Assembly (NCBI GenBank): GCA_037176705.1
Contig: CM073885.1
Location: forward strand, 220,732,290-220,796,289
Direction: 5' to 3'
DNA from: Molossus alvarezi
Taxonomy: Eukaryota; Chordata; Mammalia; Chiroptera; Molossidae
DNA: 64,000 nucleotides
The notes under the pieces: generated by a model
Databases searched by the model: none
What the model saw: the letters and a program-made list of their open reading frames with translations, nothing else
Told to the model about the DNA's origin: nothing
Made by a program: the position numbers and the translations under genes
In this document: piece by piece, positions 42,207-55,154 of the stretch
How positions within the stretch are numbered: position 1 is the first letter of the stretch
Layout of the letters: each line of letters starts with the position of its first letter

Positions 42207-42579
42207 AAAAAGGAATGAACTATTGATACATGCAACATATGGATGAATCTCAAAGCTTTATGCTAAAATGTCACAACAGGCTACATACTGTATGGTAATA
42301 TTTAAATGATATTCTAGAAAAGGCAAAACTATAGTGACAGAAAGCAGATTAGTGATTGCCAAGGCAGATTAGTGATTGAGGGAGGAGACTGATTGCAAAG
42401 AACATGAGGAATTTTTTGAAGGTGATGAAATGTTTTACATCATGATTGTATGGTAGTTACTTACATGATGATATACATTTATCAACAGTTACAGAATTTT
42501 ACACTTAAAATTGATAAATTTCATTTATATAAATCATACCTAAATACGTCTGATTTTTTGAAATAATAAAAAACAACAA

Positions 42580-43870
42580 CCTTGTCCACATACTCCTTAG
42601 AACCTCTTCATGTACCCCCAGAGTTATTTGTATCTTGATTTAAAGACCACTACTGTAAAGAATCTGAAATGTTGCAATGGCTCAAGGAAGATGCTGAAAG
42701 AGATCTGAAAGATCCAAAGGAGCTCATTATAGTTGTGATAAGGTACATATATCTTGTATTGCAGAGGCTGGAGGCATTACAGCAGTAAATATAAATTAAC
42801 ACCATCCAGAGACCAAACAGGATCAGACATCTCACTGAAATCAGTGGCCACTAGAGGTCAGCACCAGAACATGATACCTCTCCTCCAAAGGCAGAACAGA
42901 TTGCTCTTTGGAAGTACAGAAAGGGAAAAACAGATTTAAAAAATTCTGCATTTAAATATTTATTTAAAGAAGTCTGTTTCAACTCATAAATGACTAAATT
43001 TTAATTGGCAAGATTAATGTTTTTATCATTAGTGGACATGAGGGTTTGTGAACTAAGCTGTTTTTCAGTATAGAGAATTACAGTTTCCTTTTCGCAGGTG
43101 GTTCTTCATCTACACTGTGACATTCTGCTATTGGAGAAAAATGTAGTCTGTTTCCTGCTAGCTCTAGCTGTTAGTCTGATCTCCAGCAATGGTGACATTT
43201 AATTATGGTTCGGTAACAGTATGTTCTATAGATTTTCGGTGTTCAATTGGTAAACTCCCCCCATCACAGCCTCCTGGTATTGGGTCTTATAAAGAACAAT
43301 TTCTATGTCCTCTCACCTTATTAGGTGGTCCTCCCTAGATGAGTTTCCTTGACCTTGCTAAATATCTTACAGATCATACCTGGTTTGTGCTCCAGTTACC
43401 TTCATTAGGCCCAAAAGCAAAACCTAGGAATTCCATCACAACAACCTTGATTTTATAGAAACTCAGATAGAAACCTATGTCTACTTCCAGTTTATTCTGT
43501 TACTTTGCTATTTCCAACTTATTGCTTGGGTGGTCCCACATGAGACATGTTCCTTTTGTAAGAGACCTTGAAAATGGTCCAAGAAGAGGCAAGAAAATAA
43601 TTTCCACTGCTCAAGGATTTCCTGAGACATCAGCCTTTTGCAGGGTTTCAGTCTGGAGGAGCCAGGACATTTTCCCCTTCTTTTCTTTCTGTTCTAGAAT
43701 CAGTTCTTCTGTTCCCAGTTCCTGTTTGGTGAACTTCCTACAAGCTATTTCCTTCTCCTCTATCCTATGAACCAACTTGTTTTGGCATTATCTAACTTTT
43801 CCTGTCCTTGGACTTAATCTTAAAGGTGATTGGCATACAGACAAAACAGATTTAAAGAGGGAATGAAAAG
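42580..43870. other. Intergenic or far-upstream sequence, unassigned
   Basis: No repeat or gene identified; the frame at 43477-43770 has no recognisable product. Confidence 0.5.
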
Positions 43871-43884
43871 CATATCTATTTAGT

Positions 43885-44108
43885 TGTTTTTTTTCCCCCC
43901 TTACCCGAGGATACTTTTTTCCAATTTATATTCGGATGGGGGAGGCATCAACGTGAGAGGAATACATCGACTGGCTGCCTCCCACGTGATCCCAACCAGG
44001 GTTGGGTACCGAACCACCATTGAGGTACGTGTCCATGACTGGAATCAAATGTGTGACTCTTTGGTCCACAGGCCGATGCTCTAATGGCTGAGCCAAACCG
44101 GCCAGGGC
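43885..44108 (-). mobile_element. VES SINE, shortened pyrimidine tract
   Basis: 10-bp target duplication tctatttagt (43875-43884, 44109-44118). The CT-rich part is almost absent. Confidence 0.9.
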
Positions 44109-44814
44109 TCTATTTAGTATTTTCTAAATAATTCAGAATATTATCTCTATAACATTCAATATATAATATAATAATTATAATGTAATATATTACCATATCT
44201 GTAGCATTTCTGTTGGTAGATTTTTAAGCCTTTAGGCTTTAATTCCAAACTTTTTTCTATATCAAGGACAATGGCGATGATTTCAAAGTGTATATGTGTA
44301 TTTGTGGAGGGAGTTATATTAAAGTGTGGGAGGTATGGTATTTTAAAAGATACTCCTTCAGAAATTTCTCACATATCACTCACGATATATGTTAACATAT
44401 CTTCACATCTCCTAGAATGTGTAGTATGTCTTTCACACTATAGGCACTTCATAAATGTCTATGAAATAAGGAAAGAGAGAGATGGAGAGAAAAGAAAGTC
44501 AGTAGCCTTACTAGGCTTAAGATTTCCCTGACAAACATTAGCAGGAACAGTATCAGCATATTTAGGAACTAAGGGCAACAACTTGGCTTCTTTTTAGATC
44601 TAGCATCTACTTCCTTGGGAGGAAGCTTTATCCACAGGGACTTTCCAGTGAAAGTGATAAAGTGCCCTATTTTGGGTCACTGGAACTTACAATTTTGGCC
44701 TCACTAAACACTTAGATGAACTATTATTTGAAATTATATACCTCTATGACTTGTCAATCTTGCACTATTAGACCCTTTTACAAACAGACACACTCAGTCA
44801 CAAGTACACATACA

Positions 44815-45010
44815 ACACTATGTGCCAGACCACAGTATTCAATGTCAATGCTTTAATATTTGTAAATTAACTTTATTTTCATCTCCACTGTGATAGGAGC
44901 ACCTGTAAGTGGGAAGCAGCACTAAGTTATCTGATGACTATTTTTCTATGTGCTGGATGGAAGCTAAAGCCAAGTGAATTGTGACTATTCTCAGGTAACC
45001 TGTAATGGTC
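44815..45010 (+). repeat. Local duplicate, copy 1
   Basis: About 190 bp resembling 46595-46800, sharing ttcaatgtcaatgct, gtaaattaactttatttt and gtgggaagca. Not a young interspersed repeat I recognise; the start resembles a MIR (ctatgtgccagacc). Confidence 0.7.
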
Positions 45011-45257
45011 CTATAAATCTCTTTTGTACCTCTAGATTTCACCTTAGAAATTTTTTACTACATTGAAATCAACAGTCAGCCTTTATGTTATTATTCAAAT
45101 CAGATAACTTGATTGGTTCTTAAGAAATCTAGACCAAAGCTCCAGAATCCAACCCACAAATATCCAAACACAGAAAAAAAGTAACTCAGATTACTGTGGT
45201 ACAAAATATTAAAACTATTTAGAGAATCATTTTATTGAGCACCCAAAATGCTCTAGG

Positions 45258-45529
45258 CCAGCAATTTTCAACCTTTTTCATCTCATGGCACACATAAACT
45301 AATTACTAAAATTTGTCGGCACACCCAAAAATGTATTTTTTGCTTACCTGACAAAAGAAAATAGGTATAATTTTAATTAATTCACACCAGATAGCTATTG
45401 TTGTGTTGGCTGTTGTCATTTATTTCATTTGACAATCTAAGGGAAAAAAGGTCAGTGCCCCTGACTAAATACTAGCCAGGTATTTAATGCATGTTTTAAA
45501 AATGCTTGTGGCAGGGGTTGAAAATCGCT
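45258..45529. mobile_element. hAT-like MITE
   Basis: 8-bp target duplication gctctagg / gctctatg (45250-45257, 45530-45537) and inverted ends (attttcaacc... / ...ggttgaaaat). The body includes catctcatggcacacataaa and gtgttggctgttgtcattta, which recur in many mammalian genomes as a short non-autonomous element. Confidence 0.78.
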
Positions 45530-45729
45530 GCTCTATGCAGACATCACTGAACCAAGTATGAACGACCCATGGTAACTGTTGGAGATTTGGTTTCTCATAT
45601 ACTAATCATTGATTTTGGATAGTAAACCACCTCTGAGGAAAAGCGATAAGGGCATATGACAATTCCCCCTTGCATTCTATCCTTTCAGGAGATTTCTGAA
45701 ACATGCAAAGCAAGATTCTGGGACAATGG

Positions 45730-45948
45730 CCCAGCCAGTGTGGCTCAGTGGTTGAGCATCAACCCATGCACCAAGAGGTTGCTGGTTTGATTCCCAGTCA
45801 GGGCACATGCCCAGGTTGTGGGCCAGATCCCCAGTGGGGGGCATGTAGGAGGTGGCCAATCAATATTCTCTCCCATCGGTGTTTCTATTTCTCTCTCCCT
45901 CTCCCTTCCTCTCTCTCTAAAATCAATAAAGAAAAATATATATTTTTT
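45730..45948 (+). mobile_element. VES SINE, older subtype
   Basis: 18-bp target duplication aagattctgggacaatgg (45712-45729) and a copy with one change (45949-45966). Confidence 0.93.
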
Positions 45949-46200
45949 AAGATTCTGGGATAATGGACTATAAATAGAACTTCTGACTGAGAACAATGTT
46001 GTCACTAATTAAGGTAGAAAACCAAGAACTGAAATATGGCATTAGTAAAATTAGAGGTTCCCTTGTGTTTATGAAGTACTTTATAGGAAGAAAGATATTA
46101 AAATCTAGGAAAAGATACTTAAAGGATATTCTCTAGAAATAAAAAGATGGAAGAACACAGGAGTCAACATCAGAATTCTCCAGGCAAGGGCTCATGCTTC

Positions 46201-46457
46201 TTCTTCTTCTTTTTTTTTAATCCTCACCCAAAGACATTTTTGCATTTATCTTCAGATAGAGCAGGAGGGAGAAAGGGAGAAAGAGAGAGAGACACATTAA
46301 TGTGAGAGAGGCACATCGAGTGGTCGTCACCCACATGACCCCAACCTAGGGCTGGGGACAAACTGCAACCAAGGTACGTGCCCTTAGCGGGAACCGAACC
46401 CGGGACCCTATGGTCCGCAGGCTGACGCTCCCACTGCTGAGCCAGACAGGCCAGGGC
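46201..46457 (-). mobile_element. VES SINE
   Basis: Target duplication caagggctcatgcttc / caagggctcattctt (46185-46200, from 46458). Confidence 0.92.
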
Positions 46458-46594
46458 CAAGGGCTCATTCTTGAGTGACTGATTATACAGGCCACTCCAG
46501 AGATTAGATATTTGTGGGATTCTCTGTATACATGTGATTCTGAAAATGTAGTCATTCATTCATTCATTTATTCAAAAAATACTTGAGTTGTCCA

Positions 46595-46800
46595 CTATGT
46601 GCCCGACCATAGAGTTCAATGTCAATGCTCTGATATGTATAAATTAACTTTATTTCACCATTGTGAGAGGAACACTTACAAGTGGGAAGCACTGAGTTAT
46701 TGGTGAGTATTTTCCTAGGTGCTAGATAGAAGCAAAAGCCAAGTAAATGTGATAACTCTGCACTTCACTCTGACTCTGAAGAGGGTAACCTGAACCTTAA
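46595..46800 (+). repeat. Local duplicate, copy 2
   Basis: Second copy of the 44815-45010 segment, 1.78 kb away in the same orientation. A tcattcattcattca run precedes it (46552-46570). Confidence 0.7.
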
Positions 46801-46809
46801 GTGCACAAC

Positions 46810-47290
46810 ATTTACACAAACAAGTAACTCATAAATATTTATTGAGTGTTACTGAGTCAGGTGAGAGTCCTTAGCCTCAAGGTAGTTAGCCAAGTGGCTA
46901 TCTACATGAAAGTGTTTTTATAGAGAACAACTAGAACCATACTTCCCAATAACACCTATGCCTACTGAGCACTTGAAATATGACTTGGCAACTAAGGAAC
47001 TAAATTTTTAATTGTATTTCATTTCATTTAAATTTTAAAACTGTTACCTTGATTTATTTTTAAAAATTTAAGTATGTTTAGATCAGCTCAGGTATTTACA
47101 ATCACAATTGTAAATTTTATAAAATCTAAATACAGATCAAGTTATCTCTGATAAAAATGCAGTGTCCAAATGCAATGTGCTGTCCGTATAATACAGATTT
47201 TAAACACAATAGTAAGGAGAAACATCTTAAACATCTTATTTAAATATATTGGGTTAAATACAATAAGTTAATAAACTTAATTTCATTTGC
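46810..47290. other. AT-rich sequence, possible MIR trace
   Basis: ctcataaatatttattgagt at 46830 recalls a MIR 3' part; the rest is unassigned. Confidence 0.4.
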
Positions 47291-47306
47291 TATTTTTATC
47301 TTTTTA

Positions 47307-47547
47307 TTTATTTATTTATCCTCACCCAAGGACATTTTTTTTTTTATTTTTTGTTCAGATAGAGTAGGAGGGGGAGAGAGAGAGAAACATCGATGTGAAA
47401 GGGACACATCGAGTGGCTGCCTCCACACAACCCAACCATGGCTGGGGACAAACTACAACCGAGGTACATGCCCTTAGCAGGAACCGAACCCGGGTCCCTC
47501 TGGACCGCAGGCCGACGCTCTAACCGTTGAGCCAAACCGGCCAGGGC
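47307..47547 (-). mobile_element. VES SINE, young
   Basis: Target duplication tatttttatcttttta (47291-47306) and tatttttacctttttaa (from 47548). Confidence 0.94.
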
Positions 47548-47563
47548 TATTTTTACCTTTTTA

Positions 47564-48280
47564 AATGTGGATACTAGGAAATTTAAAATTATATATATGG
47601 CTTATTTTTGGACAACACTGAGCTAGAAAGAACAAGGAGCCTTCCTGCTATGTCTGAGGAAAACCAGGGCGGCTCAGAGGTAAATGTGACTAAGGTGAGT
47701 GGGTGAGTGTGAAGAATATAGAAGATGATGAGGTCAGAGAGGTAAAAAGTCCACATCATGTAGGTCTTCAAATACCTTGTACACCTTTCTGTGATAACAA
47801 TGACAATGACTGCAATTGCAAGATTGCAGGTGAAATTAACACCTGAAACCTCCACCTCTTTTTGTCAGAAATTTCTAGAAAACCATTTGGCTATGTACCC
47901 TTACCATGTTGATGTACTATAACATGCCACAAGGTAGGATGAAGGTAAGAAAAGAATTACATTAAGCCTCATTAAAGTCTTGGCAGTGACAGGACTGGAC
48001 AGCCTTTAGAGAGCAGGCTAATCCAGTTCCCATGATGCCAAACCCACAGAGACTCTAGTAGTGTCAAGCCAGATGTAGTCCATCATTCCTTCATTTATTT
48101 ATTTTCCACACCCCTCTAGTTCATTACTTTCTTACATCCAAACTTGCTTCTCCTCAAGTAGTAAAAAACCAGTTCTATGTATTTCCTCTTTTATACCAAG
48201 GATAATTTAATTATCTTCATTATTATCTATGCAATGGGCAAATACATATTTTTATTAAGATTTTATTTTTTAAGAGCAGT
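47564..48280. other. Unassigned intergenic sequence
   Basis: No gene, and no repeat I can name. Confidence 0.5.
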
Positions 48281-48298
48281 TGAAGCAATAGCTATATA

Positions 48299-48615
48299 TA
48301 TAATATATAATATATAATAAATATATAATATATAATATATAATATATATTATATAATATATATATAATAATATATATATTATTCTCACCCAAGGACATTT
48401 TTCCATTTTTTGTTCAGATAGAGTGGGAGGGAGAGAGAGAAAGAGAGAGAGAAACAGCAATGTGAAAGGGACACATTGAGTGGTCGCTACCCACACGACC
48501 CAACCAGGGCCAGGGACAAACTGCAACCGAGGTACGTGCCCTTAGCGGGAACTGAACCCGGGTCTCTCTGGACCGCAGGCCGATGCTCTACCCGCAGAGC
48601 CAAACCGGCCAGGGC
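48299..48615 (-). mobile_element. VES SINE with AT-rich tail expansion
   Basis: Flanks caatagctatat and cgatagctatat. The expected poly(A/T) tail has turned into about 85 bp of atat/taat repeats (48295-48380). Confidence 0.9.
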
Positions 48616-49014
48616 ACGATAGCTATATTTTTATCTGTATTTTTTCTCCATACAACATAACATTTATTAATTATTATAGATTTAGGAGACAAAAAGGCTT
48701 TTAAATGAGCTGGAAAATAAGCTATTTTCATTTATGCATCAGCTTGTAAAATGTCTAAAATTGTATGGGATTGTGTGGATTAAGGACACTAAACAAAGAT
48801 AAACAGGATCTGACTTAGTGATTGGAAAGGCCCTGTGGAAGTTATGCCTTCCTAAAGGGGGAATAAAAAGAGGAAGAATTTTCACTTGTAGCTCTGTACA
48901 TTTCCATTTTTAAATGCATAGAAGCACACTGTGAAAAAGGTGAGAATTTTCTATAACATGAAGAATAGAGCAAAACTCTGTTCCTGGGCATGGCTAATGT
49001 TGTAATCAAGAGGA

Positions 49015-49243
49015 TTTTATTTTTATTTTTTAATATATATATATATTTTTTATTGATTTTTAGAAAGAGAGGAAGGGAGAGAGAGAAAGAAACACTGATG
49101 AGAGAGAACACGGATTGGCTGCCTCCTGCACATCCCTCACTGGAGATCGGCCCACAACCTGGACATATGCCCTGACTGCGAATCGAGCCAGAGACTTCTT
49201 GGTGCATGGGTCAACACTCAACCACTGAGCAACACCAGCCAAG
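49015..49243 (-). mobile_element. VES SINE, older subtype
   Basis: Minus strand has gttgagtgttgacccatgca and a short tail; caagag repeats at the edges. Confidence 0.82.
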
Positions 49244-49758
49244 CAAGAGTTTGGTTATTAACTCCTTTCCTAAAGCTGGAAACCCCCATGAAGTAACTAT
49301 TGTTGGAACATCACTCAAACTTAAAGGAAACTAACTGAAGATAACTTAATGCTTTTTCATTTTATCCTACTCACTTCTGGAACAGAAAATCTTAGCTTTT
49401 TAAAAAAAGGGAAGCAAAACTACAAGGGATAGTCCCTCTTATAGATGAGAAGAGTTGATGATTACATAAATGGGTCTGATACCTTTCCTTTTTTTTGTTT
49501 AATGCTTCGGTTTGCTATCTTCTTTTCTTTTGAGGTAAATTTGTCATCTAACATTGTATTAGTTTCAGGAGTACACCATAATAATCTGGCATTTATATAC
49601 TCTAAAAAGTGATCACCACTACAAGTCTAGTTAACCTGTTACCATACAATAGACCTCCCCCTTCACCCATTTTACACACCCCCTTCCCTCTGGTAACCAC
49701 CAAACTATTCTCTGTATCTATATTTGTTTTGTTTTCTTTGACCATTTGTTTCATTTTT

Positions 49759-50000
49759 GTGTTTTTTTGTTTTTTTATCCTCACCTGAGGACATTTTTCC
49801 ATTTTTTGTTCAGATAGAATGGGAGGGAGAGAGAGAGAAACATCGACGTGAAAGGGACACATCGAGTGGCTGCCACCCACACGACCAACCGGGGCCGGGG
49901 ACAAACTGCAACCGAGGTACGTGCCCTTAGCGGGAACTGAACCCGGGTCTCTCCAGACCGCAGGCTGACGCTCTAACCGCTGAGCCAAACCAGCCAGGGC
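49759..50000 (-). mobile_element. VES SINE, young
   Basis: Perfect 16-bp target duplication catttgtttcattttt (49743-49758, 50001-50016). Confidence 0.96.
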
Positions 50001-50599
50001 CATTTGTTTCATTTTTTACATTCTACTTATAAATGAAATACAGTCTTCATTGTTCTCTGACCTACTTCACTTAGTGTAATGCCATTAAGGTCTATCCGTG
50101 TTGTCACAAATGGTAAGATTTCCTTCTTTTTATGGCTGAATAGTATACACACCACATTTTCTTTATCCATTCATCCATTGATGGATATTTAGGTTTTTTT
50201 TCTGTATCTTGGCTATTGTAAATAATGCTGCAATGAACATACAGTACATATATCTTTTCAAGTCAGTGTATTCATTTTCTTCAAATACTCATAAATGAAA
50301 TAGATGGTAGTTCTACTTTTAGTTTTTTGAAAAACCTAAACACTGTCTTCCATAGTGGCTGCACCAATTTACATTCCCACCAAGTGTACAATGGTTCCTT
50401 TTTCTCCACATCGTCTCCTATAACTATTTCTTGTCTTTTTTTTATTACAGCTATTCTAACAGGTGTGAAGTGGTATCTCACTGTGGTTCTGATCTGCATT
50501 CCACTAATAGTGATGTTGAACATCTTTTCATGTGCCTGTTGGCCATCTATATGTCTTCTTTGGAAAAAGGTCTATTCAGATCCTCTGTCCATTTTTTAA

Positions 50600-50795
50600 A
50601 ATATATTTTTAAATTGAATTTTGAGAGAGAGAGGAAGGGAGAACATCGATGTGAGAGAGAAATATCGATTGCCTCCCGGCATGCCCCACACTGGGGATCG
50701 AACCTGAAACCCCGGCATGTACCCTGACCAGTAATTGAACTGGGACCCCTCAGTCTATGGGGTGACAATCAATCCATTGAGCCACACCAGCCGGG
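50600..50795 (-). mobile_element. VES SINE, older subtype
   Basis: Perfect 18-bp target duplication cctctgtccattttttaa (50582-50599, 50796-50813). Confidence 0.94.
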
Positions 50796-52507
50796 CCTCT
50801 GTCCATTTTTTAATTGGACTGTTTAAAATTCTTTTTTTTTTCTTGCTACCAAGTTGTCTATGTTCTTTACACATTTACTGTATTAACCCCTCATTGGATA
50901 TATAATTTGCAACTATTTTCTCTTGTTCAGAGGGCTGCTTTTCATTTTGTTGATAGTTTTATTTGCTGTGCAGCTTTTTAATCTGATGTAGTCCTACCTG
51001 TTTATTTGTGCTTTTGCTGCCTTTTTTTTAGAGTTAGATAAAAACTCATCATCAAGACCAATGTTAAGGAAATGACCACCTATGTTTCCTTGTAGGCATT
51101 TTAAGGTTTCAGGTCTTATATTCAAGTTTTTAATCCATTTTGCGTTACATTTTGTGTATGGTGCAAGATGATAGTATGGTTTCATTTCTTCACATGTGGC
51201 TGTCCAATTTCCCAACACCATTTATTCAAGAGACTATCCTTTCCCTGTTGTATATTCTTGGCTTCTCTGTCATAAATTAATTAATCATATATGTGTGGGC
51301 TTATTTCTGGACTCTCTATTCTGTTCCATCGATTTATGTGTTAGTTTTTATGCTAACACCATACTGTTTTAATAACTATAATTTTATAATAGAGACTGAA
51401 ATCAGGGCATGCATAGTATTTCCAGCTTTGTTCTTCTTTCTCAAGATTGTTTTGGCTTTGGGGATCTTTTGTGGTTCCACACAAATTTTTGAACTGTTTG
51501 TTCTAGTTCTGAAAAAATAAAATGCCATTAGAATTTTGATAGGGATTGCACTGAATCTGTAGATTGCTTTGGGTGAACATTTTAACAATATTAATTCTAC
51601 CAATCCATGAGCACAGACTCTCTCTCCACTTGTTTCTTGTCTCCTTCAATTTCTTTCATCAACCTCTTCTGGTTTTCAGTGCACTGTTCTTTCACTGCCT
51701 TGATTCAGTTTATTCACAGGTATTTTCTTTTTGATGCAATTGTAAATGGGGATTTTTTTCTTAATTTTTCTTTCTGATAGTTTATTATTAATGCATAAAA
51801 CTAAAACAGATTTCTGTATATTGACTATGTATCCTGCAACTTCACTGAATTCATTTATTAGTTCTATTAGTTTTTGTTTGGAGTCTTCAGGATTTTCTAT
51901 TTATATATAGTATCATGCCATGTGCAGAGAGTGACAATTGTACTTCTTCCTTTCCAATTTGGATGCTTTTTATTTTTCTTGCCTAATTGATGTAGCTAGA
52001 ACTTCCAATACTGATTTGAATAAAAGTGGCAAAAGTGGGCATCCTTGTCTTTTTCATGATCTTATAGGAAGATCTTTCAGCTTTTTATTATTATATTGCT
52101 AGCTATTGGTTTGTCATACATGGACTTTATGTTGAAGTATGTTCCCTCTATACCTACTTTGTTGAGAGTTTTATCATAAATGGATATTAAATTGTCAAAA
52201 GCTTTTTTCTGCATTTATTGAAATGATCATATATTTTTTATCATTTTTATCCTTTATTATTGTATTAGTGTGGTGTATCAGTTGATTTATTATTTGTGAA
52301 GGCTGAATCCTCCTTGCATCCTTTGAATACATCCTACTTGACCATGGTATATAATTTTTTAATTCATTGTTGAATTCAGTATGCTAATATTTTGTTGAGG
52401 ACCAGTGTTTCTATGTTCCAGGGATATTGGCCTGTGATTTTCCTTTTTGTGGTGTCCTTGTCTAATTCTGGTATCAGGGTAATGCTGCCTCAAAAAAAAA
52501 TTAGTTT

Positions 52508-52712
52508 GGCCTGGCCAGTGTGGCTCAGAGGATTAAGCAGCATCCCATGGACTAAGAGTTCTGGGTTTGATTCCTAGTCAGAGCCCATGCCTGGGCTGTG
52601 GGCTCAATCCTCAGAAGAGGGTGTATAGAAAGCAGCCAATCCATGTATCTCCCTCACATTGATGTTTCTCTTTCTCTAAAAATTCAATAAAAATGTATTT
52701 TTTAAAAAAGTT
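52508..52712 (+). mobile_element. VES SINE, older subtype
   Basis: Head gcctggccagtgtggctcag, tcccatggactaagag middle, tail attcaataaaaatg. Confidence 0.85.
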
Positions 52713-52841
52713 TTTTATTCTCTAATTTATTTCTGCTTTGATATTTATTATTTCCTTCCTTCTACTAACTTTGGGATTGATTTGTTCCTCTTTTTTCTAG
52801 TTCCCTTAGCTGTCAAGTTTGATTGTTTATTTAGGTTTCTT

Positions 52842-52918
52842 TTTTTTTTTTAAATCCTTACCCGAGGACATTTTTTATTCAGATAGAGTGGGAGGGAGAG
52901 TGAGGAAGAGAGAGAGAG

Positions 52919-52957
<39 letters not shown>

Positions 52958-53116
52958 TCGATGTGAAGGGAACACATCGAGTGGTTGCCACTCGCACGAC
53001 CCAACCAGGGCCGGGGACAAACTGCAACTGAGGTATGTGCCCTTAGTGGGAACCAAACCCAGGTCTCTCTGGACCACAGGTCGAAGCTCTAACCACTGAG
53101 CAAAACCGGCCAGGGC
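52842..53116 (-). mobile_element. VES SINE, long (GA)n tract
   Basis: ggtttctt copies (52834-52841, 53118-53125) flank it. GA run of about 50 bases at 52907-52951. Confidence 0.92.
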
Positions 53117-53359
53117 TGGTTTCTTGAGGTAGTCCTATATCTTCATAAACTTCCCTCTTAGAACTGTTTTTGCTGCATCACATACATTTTGATGTTATAC
53201 ATTCATTTATCTCAATGTTGTTTTTTTTAAATTACCTCTTTTTATGTCTTTATTGACTCATTGGTAGTTCAGTAGCATGTTGGTTAATCTCTATATATTT
53301 GTGATTTTTCCAGTTTTTTCTCATAACTGATTTCTAGTTTCATACAAAAAAGATTCTGG

Positions 53360-53530
53360 GCCCTGGCCAGTTTGGCTCAGTGGCTAAAGCACTGTATCAA
53401 AGAGTCATGGGCTCAATTCCGATCAAGGGCACATACCTTGGTTGTGGTTCAATCCCAGGCCCTGGTTCGGGTTGTGCAGGAGGCAACCAGTGTGTCTCTC
53501 TCACATCAATGTTTCTTTCTCTTTCTCCCT

Positions 53531-53592
<62 letters not shown>

Positions 53593-53656
53593 TCCTCCCT
53601 CCCATTCTATCTGCAAGTCAATGAAAAATATCCTTGGGTAAGGATTAAAAAATTTA
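53360..53656 (+). mobile_element. VES SINE, long (TC)n tract
   Basis: Head gccctggccagtttggctca, TC run at 53533-53590 (about 29 units), tail atccttgggtaaggatt. A piece of the anticodon-arm region is missing. Confidence 0.92.
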
Positions 53657-54093
53657 AAAAAAGATGCTGGATATGATTTTAATATTCTTAAATTTACTGA
53701 GATGTGTTTTGTGGCCTAACATGTGATCTACCTTGGAGAATGTTCCATGTGCACTTTAGAACAATATGTATTTTGCTGCTGTTGGATCAATATTCTGCAT
53801 ATATCTATTAAGTACATTTGATCTAATGTGTAATTTAAGGTCGATGTTTCCTTATGGATTTTCCATCTAGACGACTGGATGTAAGTGAGATATGAAAGTC
53901 CCCTACTATTATTGTATTGTTGTCAATTCCTTCCTTTAGATCTGTTAATATTTCCGTTATATATTTAAGTGTTCCTACATCAGGTGCATAAATATTTACA
54001 AATGTTATATCCTCTTGTTGAATTGACCCCTTCATCCTTATGTGCCCTTCTTTGTCTTGTATTACTGTCTTTGTTTTAAAAGTCTGTTTTGTC

Positions 54094-54246
54094 ACCCTGG
54101 CTGATTTGGTTCAGTGGCGAGAACATCAGCCCACAGACCAATGAGTGTCAGGTTCAATTTCGGTCAAGGGCACCTATCTTGGTTGCGGTTCATCCCAAGC
54201 CCTGGTCGGGGTCGTGCGGGAGGCAACCAATCAGTGTGTCTCTCTA
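54094..54246 (+). mobile_element. VES SINE, 3'-truncated
   Basis: Head accctggctgatttggttca to accaatcagtgtgtctctct, then straight into L1 ORF2 text. The pyrimidine tail and poly(A) are gone. Confidence 0.82.
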
Positions 54247-54891
54247 TTTTGTCTAATATAAATATAGCTATACCAGCTTTCTTTTCATTTCCATTTTCAT
54301 GGAATATCTTTTTTTCATCCCTTCACTTTCAGTATGTGTGTCCTTACATCTGAAGTGAGTATCTTGTAGACAACACATAGATAAGTCCTGGTTTTTAATA
54401 ATCTGTTCAGCCACTCTATATCTTCTGATTGGAGAATTTCATCCATTTACACTTAAACTAAATGCTGATAAGTATATACATATTACCATTTTGTTAATTG
54501 TTTGGTAGCTGTTTTTGTAGTTTTTCTCTGTCCTTTCTTCTTTTCTTGCTCTCTTCCCTTGTGGTTTGGTGACTTTATTGTTATATTTAGATTTTTTTCT
54601 TATCATTTAGTTATCTACTATAGGTTTTTGCTTTGTGATTACCATAAGGTTCACATATAACAGTCTATTTTAAGTTAATAGCAACTTAAGTTTGAACAAA
54701 TTCTAGAACTCCACATTTTATTTCCCCTCCATGTTTTTAACATCACATTTTACATCTTTTTGTATTTTGTGTCCCTTAATTAAAGTAACTATAGTTAATT
54801 TTACTACTTTTGTCTTTTAACCTCCATATGAGCTTTATAAATGATGAAACCATATCTTTACTATATATTTACCTTGACCAGTGAGATTTTT

Positions 54892-55154
54892 TTTTTTAAT
54901 TTTTTTTTTTATCCTCACCCGAGGACATTTTTTCATTTTTTTTGTACAGATAGAATGGGAGGGAGAGAGAGGAAGAGAGAGAGAGAGACACACACATCGA
55001 CGTGAAAGAGACACATCGAGTGGCTGCCACCCGCACAACCCAACCAGGGCCGGGGACAAACTGCAACCGAGATACATGCCCTTAGCAGGAACCAAACCCG
55101 GTCTCTCTGGACCGCAAGCCGATGCTTTAACCCCTAAGCCAAACCGGCCAGGGC
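54892..55154 (-). mobile_element. VES SINE, young
   Basis: Perfect 16-bp target duplication gaccagtgagattttt (54876-54891, 55155-55170). Confidence 0.96.

Larger units (their letters stand above)
39885..42570 (+). mobile_element. Old L1 ORF2 end and 3' UTR, interrupted
   Basis: Pieces 39885-40003, 41004-41440, 41924-41986 and 42219-42570 join into a continuous L1M-type text (gggcaaaagatttaaactga, taagacccagtaatcctact, catgcaacatatggatgaat, catgattgtatggtagttac). A younger L1 and three VES copies lie between. Confidence 0.75.

Noticed and set aside
52920..52951. Short regular repeats that could suggest an array
   Set aside because: Simple GA repeat in a SINE tail; no spacer-repeat pattern, so no CRISPR.
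53533..53590. Serine-leucine repeat proteins on three frames
   Set aside because: Translation of the (TC)n tract of a VES SINE.
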